Assembly: GCA_013003145.1 (NCBI GenBank)
Contig: JABDLH010000073.1
Location: forward strand, 1 to 5,778
Direction: 5' to 3'
Origin: Flavobacteriaceae bacterium
GTDB lineage: Bacteria; Bacteroidota; Bacteroidia; Flavobacteriales; Flavobacteriaceae
Length of the DNA: 5,778 bases
This document shows, one piece after another, positions 1 through 5,778 of this stretch. Position 1 is the first letter of the stretch. Each line of letters opens with the position of its first letter. The position numbers and the translations under genes are program-made. The notes under the pieces were generated by a model. That model worked only from the letters and a program-made list of their open reading frames with translations. It searched no databases and had not been told where the DNA came from.

Positions 1-772
1 GATGCTGAAAGGACTGCTCGACGCCTACCGCTACCTGGGCAACCCTGGTTTCCTGGAGCTTGCTTTTAAGAACTTCAGTTTTATAAAAAACCACCTTCTG
101 CTTCCCGATTCATCCTTAAAACACACTGCTTCCGAAAAGGGTCCCGGAATCCCCGGTTACCTCGAGGATTATGCAACACTGGCTGAAGCACTGATCTGTT
201 TTTACGAAGTGACCTTTGATGAGGAATACCTGTCTATGTCCCGGAAAATAACAGACCGCGCCATTGCACATTTCCAGGATGAAGACAGCGGGATGTTCTT
301 CTTCACCTCGGACGAGGAAGAAGCATTGATCCGGCGAACCATAGAGGTCACAGATAACGTGATACCGGCTTCTAATTCCATTATGGCTCATAACCTTTTC
401 CGGATGTCCCGTTATTATCCATCAGCAAATTACGAAACCCTTGCCAGGACCATGCTGCTGAATGTACACCCACAGTTTGAGAACTACGCCCCTAATCATG
501 CCAACTGGATGCAGTTACTGTTATTTTTCCGGGATGCTTATTTTGAAATTGCAGTGGTAGGACCAGACTACCTGGAAAAGGCGGAAGCACTTCGGCAGAA
601 ATATGTTCCTAACTGTAGCCTGGCCGGCTGTAAAGAACAAAGCCAGTTACCGCTACTCCAAGGACGATTCGCAGAAGGAAAAACCCTGATCTATGTCTGC
701 AGGAACAACTCCTGCCAACTCCCGGTAGAGACACCTGCCGAGGCATTGGATCAAATAAATAATATAAGCTAA
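1..772 (+). CDS. YyaL/SPATA20-like thioredoxin-domain protein, C-terminal part (5' end outside window)
   Basis: This is the C-terminal 256 residues of a protein of the YyaL/SPATA20 family, whose full members run to roughly 650-700 residues with an N-terminal thioredoxin-like DUF255 domain followed by an alpha/alpha-barrel related to six-hairpin glycosidases. Only the barrel part is visible. The frame is open to the left edge, and the ATG at position 2 falls inside the conserved helix 'ALMLKGLLDAYR', so it is an internal methionine. Visible family signatures are PGYLEDYATLAEAL (residues 51-64), a DNVIPASNS segment (118-126, matching the family's D..PSGNS-type motif) and a C-terminal YVCRNNSCQLP segment (231-241). 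Cysteines lie at 205, 210, 233 and 238. The biochemical role of the family is not well settled; a redox or sugar-related function has been proposed. Stop TAA at 770-772, with no convincing terminator after it. Family assignment is secure; the function is not. Confidence 0.88.
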   Translation, partial: MLKGLLDAYRYLGNPGFLELAFKNFSFIKNHLLLPDSSLKHTASEKGPGIPGYLEDYATLAEALICFYEVTFDEEYLSMSRKITDRAIAHFQDEDSGMFFFTSDEEEALIRRTIEVTDNVIPASNSIMAHNLFRMSRYYPSANYETLARTMLLNVHPQFENYAPNHANWMQLLLFFRDAYFEIAVVGPDYLEKAEALRQKYVPNCSLAGCKEQSQLPLLQGRFAEGKTLIYVCRNNSCQLPVETPAEALDQINNIS

Positions 773-798
773 CTTTAACATTAGTTTAGCCCATTCTA

Positions 799-831
799 TT
801 TGACATTGATGCCCATTTTAACATATTTTAT
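799..831 (+). promoter_or_regulatory. possible Bacteroidota-type promoter for mscS
   Basis: A TTTG at 799-802 is followed after 21 bases by TATTTTAT at 824-831. The arrangement resembles the Bacteroidota sigma-ABfr promoter (a -33 TTTG-like box and a -7 TAnnTTTG box), but the -7 box matches only four of its six fixed positions. It would place the transcript start roughly 10-15 bases before the ATG at 849. It lies in the 76-base gap between two same-strand genes, where a promoter is plausible. Inference from a weak match. Confidence 0.33.
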
Positions 832-848
832 CCGCTTAAAAATTATAC

Positions 849-1676
849 ATGATAAACCTTACTGAATACGAAGAACACGTCGACAACGCCATTAATTTTA
901 TGTGGGAAGTTCTCCCCGATGTTCTTATGGCCATTATTCTCCTGGTTGTAGGACTATGGGTCGTGAAAATGATCAACCGGCTGGTTGGAAAATTTTTCGA
1001 TAAGAAAGATTATGATCCTGCCCTGGGGTCCTTTCTCCAAAGCTTTATAAAGATTGCCCTGAAGGTAATTTTGTTTGTGCTTGTAATTTCGCAGTTAGGC
1101 GTACAATCTTCTTCCCTGGTAGCCATTATTGGTGCGGCCGGTTTAGCGGTTGGACTGGCATTACAGGGATCGCTTTCCAATTTTGCAGGGGGTGTTCTCA
1201 TACTGATCTTTAAACCGTTTAAAGTAGGCGACTGGATTGCCGCCCAGGGTGCAGAAGGAACCGTAAAGGAGATCAATATATTCTATACCAAATTGAACAC
1301 CTTTGGCAACCAGCTGGCCATAATTCCCAACGGCCAATTGTCCAATGATAATGTAGTGAATTACAGCGCAGAGCCTATCCGTCGTGACAAGGTTACAGCA
1401 GGAATTGGTTACGGTTCTGATATCAAAAAAGCCAGGGAGATCTTATTGCAGATCTGTAAGGACCAGGGGAATATTTTGCAAGACCCTGCCCCTATGGTGG
1501 TAGTGGGAGAACTGGCAGACAGTTCCGTAAACCTCAGCCTGAGGTACTGGGCTAAACTGGAAGATTTCTGGGATGCGCACTGGTTTGTGATGGAAGAGAT
1601 GAAGTACCGCTTTGATGAAGCCGGTATAGAGATCCCGTTCCCACAACGCGATGTTCATATGATCAAAGAATCCTGA
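849..1676 (+). CDS. mscS: Small-conductance mechanosensitive channel, MscS family
   Basis: A 275-residue inner membrane channel that opens under membrane tension and releases solutes during hypo-osmotic shock; MscS forms homoheptamers. Its length is close to E. coli MscS (286). Hydrophobic segments lie at about 20-42 (TM1), 66-85 (TM2) and 91-121 (TM3). TM3 carries the classic pore helix GAAGLAVGLALQGSLSN at 95-111. From my recollection of E. coli MscS, the pore leucines L105 and L109 correspond to L99 and L103 here, and the Q112/G113 kink to Q106/G107. The beta domain follows with FKPFKVGDWI (121-130) and IIPNGQLSNDNVVNYS (158-173), then the cytoplasmic alpha/beta cage ending in EIPFPQRDVH (261-270). 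The ATG at 849 is chosen because it gives an N-terminus that lines up almost end to end with E. coli MscS. The region before it (CTTAAAAATTATAC) is A/T-rich with no Shine-Dalgarno motif, as usual in Bacteroidota. It probably forms a single-gene transcript ending at the hairpin downstream. Confidence 0.96.
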   Translation: MINLTEYEEHVDNAINFMWEVLPDVLMAIILLVVGLWVVKMINRLVGKFFDKKDYDPALGSFLQSFIKIALKVILFVLVISQLGVQSSSLVAIIGAAGLAVGLALQGSLSNFAGGVLILIFKPFKVGDWIAAQGAEGTVKEINIFYTKLNTFGNQLAIIPNGQLSNDNVVNYSAEPIRRDKVTAGIGYGSDIKKAREILLQICKDQGNILQDPAPMVVVGELADSSVNLSLRYWAKLEDFWDAHWFVMEEMKYRFDEAGIEIPFPQRDVHMIKES

Positions 1677-1699
1677 TCACATCCCGTAAGAGAAAAGTT

Positions 1700-1741
1700 A
1701 AACCCCGGTAGCTGTTAAGTGACCGGGGTTTTATTTTATTT
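1700..1741. terminator. Bidirectional rho-independent terminator between mscS and tsaB
   Basis: A perfect 10-bp inverted repeat, AAACCCCGGT (1700-1709) and ACCGGGGTTT (1722-1731), encloses a 12-base loop. On the plus strand it runs into TTTTATTTTATTT (1729-1741). On the minus strand the stem is followed by TTTAACTTTTCTCT, also T-rich. It lies between two convergent genes, 23 bases after the mscS stop and just past the tsaB stop (1736-1738), which itself sits in the plus-strand T tract. It can therefore serve both the mscS transcript and the minus-strand efflux-tsaB operon. Confidence 0.85.
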
Positions 1742-2416
1742 GGTTTTGGATTTCTTGCCTTGAAGTATAAAGTCTTTCAGGTAGTAAGGTTCAAAATAAG
1801 CCAGGTCTTCAAACAGGCCTTTTTCGTAGCGCTTATAGGAAAGCCCGGCCATTTCGCGAGCCGACGGCACCAATGTATCACGATATTCAAAATCAGGATC
1901 ATTAAAAAGCTCCCTGCATTTCTCCGCCCCACTGCCCGGAAGGTAAACCTTTCCTGTTTTCACATATTCCGCATAGGAGTTTTCATCGAGCACTTCGGCC
2001 CTGGTCTCCCTGATCTCTTCGTAGTTATGATCCAGGACTTTAGAATAGACCTCCATTCTCCGTGCGTCCAGCATGGGGATGATCAGACCGGATTCTACAC
2101 GGACCTGCCTAGCCAGGCTATCCAGGGTAGCTATCGCCAGCAGGGGAATATCCAGGGCAAAACAGAGTCCTTTTGCGGCAGAAACACCGATACGCAGACC
2201 GGTATAAGATCCGGGGCCTTTACTTACGGCCACGGCATCCAGGTCGGACAGCTTCTTTCCGGCCGTCTTCATCACTTCTTCTATAAAATAGTGCAGTTGT
2301 TCTGCATGCGAGTATCCTGCACTGTTCTCTTCTTTGATAGAAAGCAGGTTCCCGTCTTCCGCCAGGCTTACCGAGCAATTGGTAGTGGCAGTCTCTAAAT
2401 TCAGTATCAGCGCCAT
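1736..2416 (-). CDS. tsaB: tRNA threonylcarbamoyladenosine biosynthesis protein TsaB (YeaZ)
   Basis: A 226-residue cytoplasmic protein of the ASKHA (Hsp70-actin-like) fold. TsaB pairs with TsaD, and with TsaE, to transfer the threonylcarbamoyl group made by TsaC/TsaC2 onto A37 of ANN-decoding tRNAs (t6A). The N-terminus ILNLETATTNCSVSL (4-18) is the typical first strand and turn. KGPGSYTGLRIGVSAAKGL (66-84) is the family hallmark, on the helix region used in TsaD dimerisation. MLDARRMEVY (115-124) and the C-terminal YFEPYYLKDF (208-217) are also typical. Length is close to E. coli TsaB (231). The ATG at 2414-2416 gives the standard N-terminus. It is the last gene of the minus-strand operon, 18 bases after the TolC-like gene, with a possible own promoter in that gap. 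TsaB is essential in many bacteria, so its position at the tail of an efflux operon is notable. The antisense frame is open for most of its length but has no protein-like character. Confidence 0.96.
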   Translation of the reverse strand: MALILNLETATTNCSVSLAEDGNLLSIKEENSAGYSHAEQLHYFIEEVMKTAGKKLSDLDAVAVSKGPGSYTGLRIGVSAAKGLCFALDIPLLAIATLDSLARQVRVESGLIIPMLDARRMEVYSKVLDHNYEEIRETRAEVLDENSYAEYVKTGKVYLPGSGAEKCRELFNDPDFEYRDTLVPSAREMAGLSYKRYEKGLFEDLAYFEPYYLKDFILQGKKSKTK

Positions 2417-2424
2417 AATGGCTG

Positions 2425-2432
2425 CAAAGATA
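2425..2432 (-). promoter_or_regulatory. possible -7 promoter box for tsaB
   Basis: On the minus strand the 18-base gap between the TolC-like stop and the tsaB ATG contains TATCTTTG followed by C, an exact match to the Bacteroidota -7 consensus TAnnTTTG(Y). A transcript from it would start within a few bases of the ATG, almost or wholly leaderless. No TTG-like -33 box stands at the usual 19-21 base distance; the nearest TTGs are 13 and 25 bases upstream. An eight-base match with two free positions can occur by chance, so this is tentative. Confidence 0.33.
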
Positions 2433-2434
2433 CG

Positions 2435-3790
2435 CTAGTTTAGGACAATGGGAAGCCCAAAATAAAAGTCGAGCACCTTGATCCTGAAGATATAATCGTA
2501 CTTGGTCCTGATCACTTCGGCTTCTGCATTATCCAGGCGCGATTGTGCCTGGCTGAAATCAAAGGCATTCATCAGTCCAACCTCGAATCGGTCCCTGGAA
2601 TACTCCAGCGCCAGTTTACGGGCCTCCAGTGTCTTTTGCGCTGCTTCGTAGGCTTTTGCCGCATTCTCCACATCCACATAAGCCTGGTTCACATTGGATT
2701 CCAGGTCTAGTTTATCCTGTTCCAGCTGCAGTTTTGCACGCTGCACATCGATCTGCGAACGTTTGATATTGTTGCGGGTGGCAAATCCATTAAAGATGGG
2801 GATATTCAATTGAGCCCCGTAAGACACCCCGTCATTCAGCCAAAGCTGATCCTTAAAACCGATTTTCTCCCCGGTGAAGGGATCCCTGGTCTGGTCAGAG
2901 TAGCGGGTGTTGTAGTTAAAGAATGCTCCGAGGGTGGGGTACAATGCCCCCCTGGCGATCTGCAGGTCCTGTTCTGCCAGGTCTACCTGCGACTCGGAGA
3001 ATTTTATATCATTCCTGAAAGTCATCGCCTTATCAAAGATGGTTTTTGGGCTGTTGGCCAGTACTTCGGCCGGGGGCACATCAAAGTCCTCTTCGGCAAT
3101 GTCAAAATTCTGGTAATCGGTGATCTGCAGCAATTGCGCCAGGTTTATCCTGGAGATCAGCACCTGGTTTCGCGCATTGACGATCTGCTGTTCCAGGCCC
3201 GCTATAGTTGCCTGTATTTCAACCAGGTCCCCAAGAGGGTTCACCCCGGAATCTACAAGCTCCTGCGTCCTTTTTAAATCCTGCTCGGTCACCGCGTACT
3301 GCGCCCGGATCACTTTCAGGGTCTCTTTATTAGATAGGACTTGCAGGTAAGCAAAAGCCACATTAAGTCGTATATCGTCCACCAGATCCTTTAAGCGGTA
3401 CTGGCTGGCAATGATATTCAGTTTCGCCCTGTTGATCCGGTACAGGTTTCGCATCCCATCAAAGATGGTTACTGAAGAAGTGACATTATTGGAAGCCGAA
3501 AAAATTGTTCCGGTTACCAGGTTATTCGTGGTGGGATCCAGGATAAGACCGGTACTGGCCGTTGTGCTAAGCTGGGCATTGAGGCTGGGCATCAGGTTGC
3601 CGTAGGCATCGCTCTTATCGATCTGGGCATTCATCAGGTCCAGTTCAAATTGTTCTATGCTCAGGTTGTTCTCTAGCGCATAGGTTACACATTCTTCCAG
3701 GGTCCATCGTTTCATCTGCCCGCTGCTGACTACCGCGTTCAGCAAAAACACCAGGAGTAACCATACACTTTTATTGTATACTGTTTTCAT
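2435..3790 (-). CDS. TolC-family outer membrane efflux protein
   Basis: A 451-residue outer membrane factor that would form the trimeric exit duct of the tripartite pump encoded with it. Residues 1-24 are a signal peptide (MKTVYNKSV, then the hydrophobic run WLLLVFLLNAVV, then SSG), with mature protein probably starting near Q25; WTLEECVTYALENN (29-42) is the usual opening of the family. The twofold internal repeat is visible: NLMPSLNAQ (65-73) against ALYPTLGAF (282-290), VTIFDGMRNLYRINRAKLN (107-125) against IPIFNGFATRNNIKRSQID (330-348), and SGVNPLGDLVEIQ (181-193) against VGLMNAFDFSQAQ (404-416). Long heptad-like helices between these match the OEP coiled-coil tunnel. The start at 3790 is preferred over the ATG at 3844 because it gives a clean signal peptide and a 22-base gap. 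The longer version would add 18 residues beginning MKMKMK and overlap the adaptor gene by 32 bases. It lies between the MacA-like gene and tsaB. The substrate is not deducible. Confidence 0.93.
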   Translation of the reverse strand: MKTVYNKSVWLLLVFLLNAVVSSGQMKRWTLEECVTYALENNLSIEQFELDLMNAQIDKSDAYGNLMPSLNAQLSTTASTGLILDPTTNNLVTGTIFSASNNVTSSVTIFDGMRNLYRINRAKLNIIASQYRLKDLVDDIRLNVAFAYLQVLSNKETLKVIRAQYAVTEQDLKRTQELVDSGVNPLGDLVEIQATIAGLEQQIVNARNQVLISRINLAQLLQITDYQNFDIAEEDFDVPPAEVLANSPKTIFDKAMTFRNDIKFSESQVDLAEQDLQIARGALYPTLGAFFNYNTRYSDQTRDPFTGEKIGFKDQLWLNDGVSYGAQLNIPIFNGFATRNNIKRSQIDVQRAKLQLEQDKLDLESNVNQAYVDVENAAKAYEAAQKTLEARKLALEYSRDRFEVGLMNAFDFSQAQSRLDNAEAEVIRTKYDYIFRIKVLDFYFGLPIVLN

Positions 3791-3812
3791 AGGTACTTGT
3801 TTCTGCGATCGA

Positions 3813-4949
3813 TTAATCAATTGAGTTTTCATCTTCATCTTCATCCCCTATTTTAATAGGTTCTGTCTTGTTCCATATTTTCACCTCGTCAGATTCCGTG
3901 ATCCCGGAAAGTACCTCAACGTTTACCCCGTCAGAGATCCCGATCTCTATATCCCTACGCTCAAATTCCTGGTCGCCTACAGCAACCTCTACGTATGGAT
4001 CATCGGTCTTTTTGTCAAACTGCAACAGGGCCTCAGGAATTACCAGTACACTGTCTCTTTTTTCCAGTACTAAAGAAGCATTGGCACTATAGCCTGCCCT
4101 GATCAGGAAATCGTCTTCAATATTGACATCTCCCTCAATTTTAAACTGTACCGCACCGGCTTCTTCAATTCCTTTAGGAGCGATAAAACGCAGTTTGGCA
4201 TCGAATTTCTTGTCCTCGATGGCTCCCAGGCTTATCTCTAACGGCATACCTAGTTCCAGTTTCCCTACTTCCCCTTCATCTACTTGTCCTTCAAAGATCA
4301 TCTTACCGAGGTCTGCAATAGTGGCTATAGTGGTACCATCGTTGAAGTTGTTACTCTGGATCACCTGGTCACCTTCCTCGACCGGGATCTCCAGTATAGT
4401 ACCGTCCACGGTGGCGCGGATATTGGTATTAGCGCTGGATGAACCCCCTGCTGATCCTCTTCTGATGATCTGGTAATCCGCCTTGGCGTTTTCCAGTTCC
4501 TGTACAGCCTGGTCATATTGAAGTTTCAGGTTATTAAAAGCCTGACTAGAGATCACCCCTTTATCAAAGAGTTTCTTGTTACGATCAAATTCGATCTTGG
4601 AATTCGCCAGTGCGATCTCTGCATTCCGTACCCTTCCCTGGGCCTGGTTCAAAGCCTGTTCATTGGGAACAACCTTTATGGTAGCAATAAGGTCCCCTGC
4701 TTTTACTTCGGCGCCTTCTTTCATATAGATCTTCTCAAGAATCCCTGATATCTGTGGCTTAATCTCCACCTCGTCTTCCGGGATCACCTTTCCTGTCGCT
4801 ACGGTCTTCTGCTCTATGTCTGCAATAAAAGGTGATTTTGTTTCATAGGTGATGGCCGATTTACTGTTGGTCTGCACAAACCACGCGGCTGCCCATAAGG
4901 CTCCTATAATTAAAATACCCAGGAGTACGTATTTCATGATTTTTTTCAT
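3813..4949 (-). CDS. MacA/HlyD-type periplasmic adaptor (membrane fusion protein) of an ABC efflux pump
   Basis: A 378-residue adaptor that would link the inner membrane ABC permease to the TolC-like channel. Residues 6-25 form one N-terminal membrane anchor (YVLLGILIIGALWAAAWFV); there is no lipobox cysteine, so it is not a lipoprotein. Residues 44-96 contain the first lipoyl half (VEIKPQISGILEKIYMKEGA, 61-80). About 97-164 is an alpha-helical hairpin (LNQAQGRVRNAEIALANSKI and LKLQYDQAVQELENAKADY). A Gly/Ser-rich turn at 165-172 follows, then the second lipoyl half with RATVDGTILEIPVEEGDQV (178-196). Beta-barrel (about 213-295) and membrane-proximal (about 299-366) domains complete the usual MacA order. 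The tail DEDEDENSID is highly acidic and arises from a GATGAA hexamer repeated three times. The ATG at 4949 is taken; M5 is an alternative. It lies 35 bases after the permease stop. MacA-like is inferred from the ABC permease neighbour; RND-type adaptors share this architecture. Confidence 0.93.
   Translation of the reverse strand: MKKIMKYVLLGILIIGALWAAAWFVQTNSKSAITYETKSPFIADIEQKTVATGKVIPEDEVEIKPQISGILEKIYMKEGAEVKAGDLIATIKVVPNEQALNQAQGRVRNAEIALANSKIEFDRNKKLFDKGVISSQAFNNLKLQYDQAVQELENAKADYQIIRRGSAGGSSSANTNIRATVDGTILEIPVEEGDQVIQSNNFNDGTTIATIADLGKMIFEGQVDEGEVGKLELGMPLEISLGAIEDKKFDAKLRFIAPKGIEEAGAVQFKIEGDVNIEDDFLIRAGYSANASLVLEKRDSVLVIPEALLQFDKKTDDPYVEVAVGDQEFERRDIEIGISDGVNVEVLSGITESDEVKIWNKTEPIKIGDEDEDENSID
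3828..3845. repeat. TTCATC hexamer, three perfect tandem copies
   Basis: Three copies of TTCATC on the plus strand (GATGAA on the minus strand) lie at the 3' end of the adaptor gene. In the adaptor frame they encode alternating Asp and Glu in the acidic tail. In the frame of the next gene they supply three in-frame ATG codons (MKMKMK) ahead of the preferred TolC-like start at 3790. Gain or loss of a unit keeps both frames. Confidence 0.9.
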
Positions 4950-4984
4950 CTCAGTTGGTTTCTAATCGTTATTTCTATTAATTA

Positions 4985-5778
4985 TTATTCTTCTCTTAAT
5001 GCGTCTATCGGCTTGATGCTTACCGCCCGCTGTGCCGGGATGAGCCCAATAAGGGTCCCCAGGATCACCATTATAGCAAGGGCAGCAAGAACCAGTGGTA
5101 TGGGTACCGTAGGATTATTGTAAGGGAATTCCACATCCTGGGTGGCGCTGCTTATGCCGGCCAGTACTAAAGCTCCTAGTATGATCCCTATCACCCCGGA
5201 TAAGAGGGTCAACACCACAGATTCCATGATGATCTGGTTACGGACCTCACGTGGTGTGGCTCCCAGTGCTCTTCTTACTCCAAGCTCTTTGGTTCTTTCC
5301 TTTACGGAGATCAGCAGTATATTCCCAATCCCGATCACCCCTGCCAGTATGGTCGCTATCCCCACGATCAGGGAGAGGAAGGTGATTCCCTTGGAAAACC
5401 CTATGATCTTATTAAATATCTCCCCCAGGTTAAACGATCCAAAGGCCCGTTCATCTTCCGGGTGAACATTGTGTATATTTTTAAGCACGGCTTTGACATC
5501 CTTTTCTACCTGTATCACATCGGCATCGTTATAGGCTGCGATTGAAAACCACATCACATCATCACCGGTATTGTAAAGTTTACGGTAAGTGGTAAACGGG
5601 ATAAAAATATCACCATCCCCCTCAAATCCGCCACCCGGCACAAACTTGTGTACCCCAACCACCTGGAAGTATATTTTATCGATCCGGATATAGCCTCCTA
5701 TGGGATCCTCACCCTTGTCAAAAAGCTCTTTTTGGGTACGCTCGCCGATGACACATACCTTACGGGCTTGTTCTATAT
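4985..5778 (-). CDS. MacB/FtsX-type ABC transporter permease, C-terminal part (5' end outside window)
   Basis: The visible 263 residues are the C-terminal part of an ABC permease of the MacB/FtsX type, probably about 400 residues in full. The frame has no stop between 5662 and the right edge. The upstream 38 residues read as the end of the MacB periplasmic core domain, including CVIGERTQKELFDKGEDPIG (8-27) and IYFQVVGVHKF (35-45). The GTG at 5660-5662 is therefore an internal valine, not a start. A first membrane helix lies at about 132-156, followed by the cytoplasmic segment KERTKELGVRRALGATPREV (159-178), the hallmark that couples to the ATPase. Two more helices lie at about 185-206 and 226-248, and it ends in AVSIKPIDALREE. 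No nucleotide-binding domain is in view. In E. coli MacB that domain is fused at the N-terminus; in Bacteroidota it is often a separate gene, expected upstream beyond the window. It is followed by the MacA-like gene after 35 bases. LolC/E-like permeases are related, but adaptor and TolC neighbours favour MacB-type efflux. Confidence 0.92.
   Translation of the reverse strand, partial: IEQARKVCVIGERTQKELFDKGEDPIGGYIRIDKIYFQVVGVHKFVPGGGFEGDGDIFIPFTTYRKLYNTGDDVMWFSIAAYNDADVIQVEKDVKAVLKNIHNVHPEDERAFGSFNLGEIFNKIIGFSKGITFLSLIVGIATILAGVIGIGNILLISVKERTKELGVRRALGATPREVRNQIIMESVVLTLLSGVIGIILGALVLAGISSATQDVEFPYNNPTVPIPLVLAALAIMVILGTLIGLIPAQRAVSIKPIDALREE

Noticed and set aside
116..391. A 91-codon minus-strand frame, plus similar ones at 1010-1276 and 1443-1658.
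   Set aside because: They are antisense to the YyaL-like and MscS coding regions and show no motif or promoter.
768..790. A short inverted repeat GCTAA / TTAGC after the YyaL-like gene, considered as a terminator.
   Set aside because: The stem is only 5 bp, AT-rich, with a 13-base loop and no T tract. It is likely chance.
1760..2398. A 212-codon open frame on the plus strand antisense to tsaB.
   Set aside because: It lies wholly within tsaB, whose protein has clear family motifs. The antisense translation shows no domain-like pattern and no sensible start context, so it is a shadow of tsaB codon use.
2810..3277. A 155-codon plus-strand open frame (with shorter ones at 2934-3116, 3120-3350 and 3411-3605) inside the TolC-like gene.
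   Set aside because: The minus-strand TolC-like protein is continuous, with both internal repeats intact. The opposite-strand frames overlap each other and have no recognisable features.
4123..4476. A 117-codon plus-strand frame inside the adaptor gene, and others at 3868-4092, 4518-4748 and 5142-5465.
   Set aside because: They are antisense to well-supported adaptor and permease genes, and their Ser/Pro/Ile-rich translations are typical of antisense reading.
1..5778. Search for a novel system: CRISPR arrays, insertion sequences, toxin-antitoxin pairs, tRNA genes, riboswitches or long repeats.
   Set aside because: By eye there are no spaced repeats, transposase-like frames, tRNA-like cloverleaf segments or long untranslated leaders. 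Nearly all the DNA is taken up by known gene families with short gaps, so the window looks like ordinary core-genome sequence.

Overview
The window looks like ordinary chromosomal DNA from a member of the Bacteroidota, most likely a flavobacterium. The signs are the protein sequences (a TsaB ending in a YFEPYYLKDF-type tail, a MacA/MacB/TolC efflux cassette with a separately encoded FtsX-type permease), A-rich start regions without Shine-Dalgarno motifs, and possible promoter boxes of the Bacteroidota TAnnTTTG type. This assignment is an inference from sequence style, not from a database match.

Layout. Positions 1-772 (+) hold the C-terminal part of a YyaL/SPATA20-like protein (DUF255 thioredoxin-like plus six-hairpin glycosidase-like fold); its start lies before the window. 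A 76-base gap with a possible promoter leads to a complete small-conductance mechanosensitive channel gene of the MscS family (849-1676, +). A 10-bp GC-rich hairpin with T-rich flanks on both sides (about 1700-1731) separates it from a convergent minus-strand gene block. Read in the direction of transcription, that block starts beyond the right edge with a MacB/FtsX-type ABC permease (5778 down to 4985, 5' end missing). It continues with a MacA/HlyD-type periplasmic adaptor (4949-3813), a TolC-type outer membrane channel (3790-2435) and tsaB (2416-1736). Gaps within the block are 35, 22 and 18 bases, so it reads as one operon.

How the genes work together. Permease, adaptor and outer membrane factor are the three envelope parts of a tripartite ABC efflux or export pump. 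The permease visible here has no ATP-binding domain in the part seen, and its partner ATPase is expected outside the window, upstream in the operon. tsaB, a housekeeping gene for the universal tRNA modification t6A, sits at the operon's tail and may have its own promoter in the 18-base gap. MscS protects against hypo-osmotic shock and is functionally independent.

I found no RNA gene, mobile element, CRISPR array or evidence of a new system. The items worth a second look are start-site questions, a hexamer repeat at the adaptor/TolC junction, the bidirectional terminator and the placement of tsaB.
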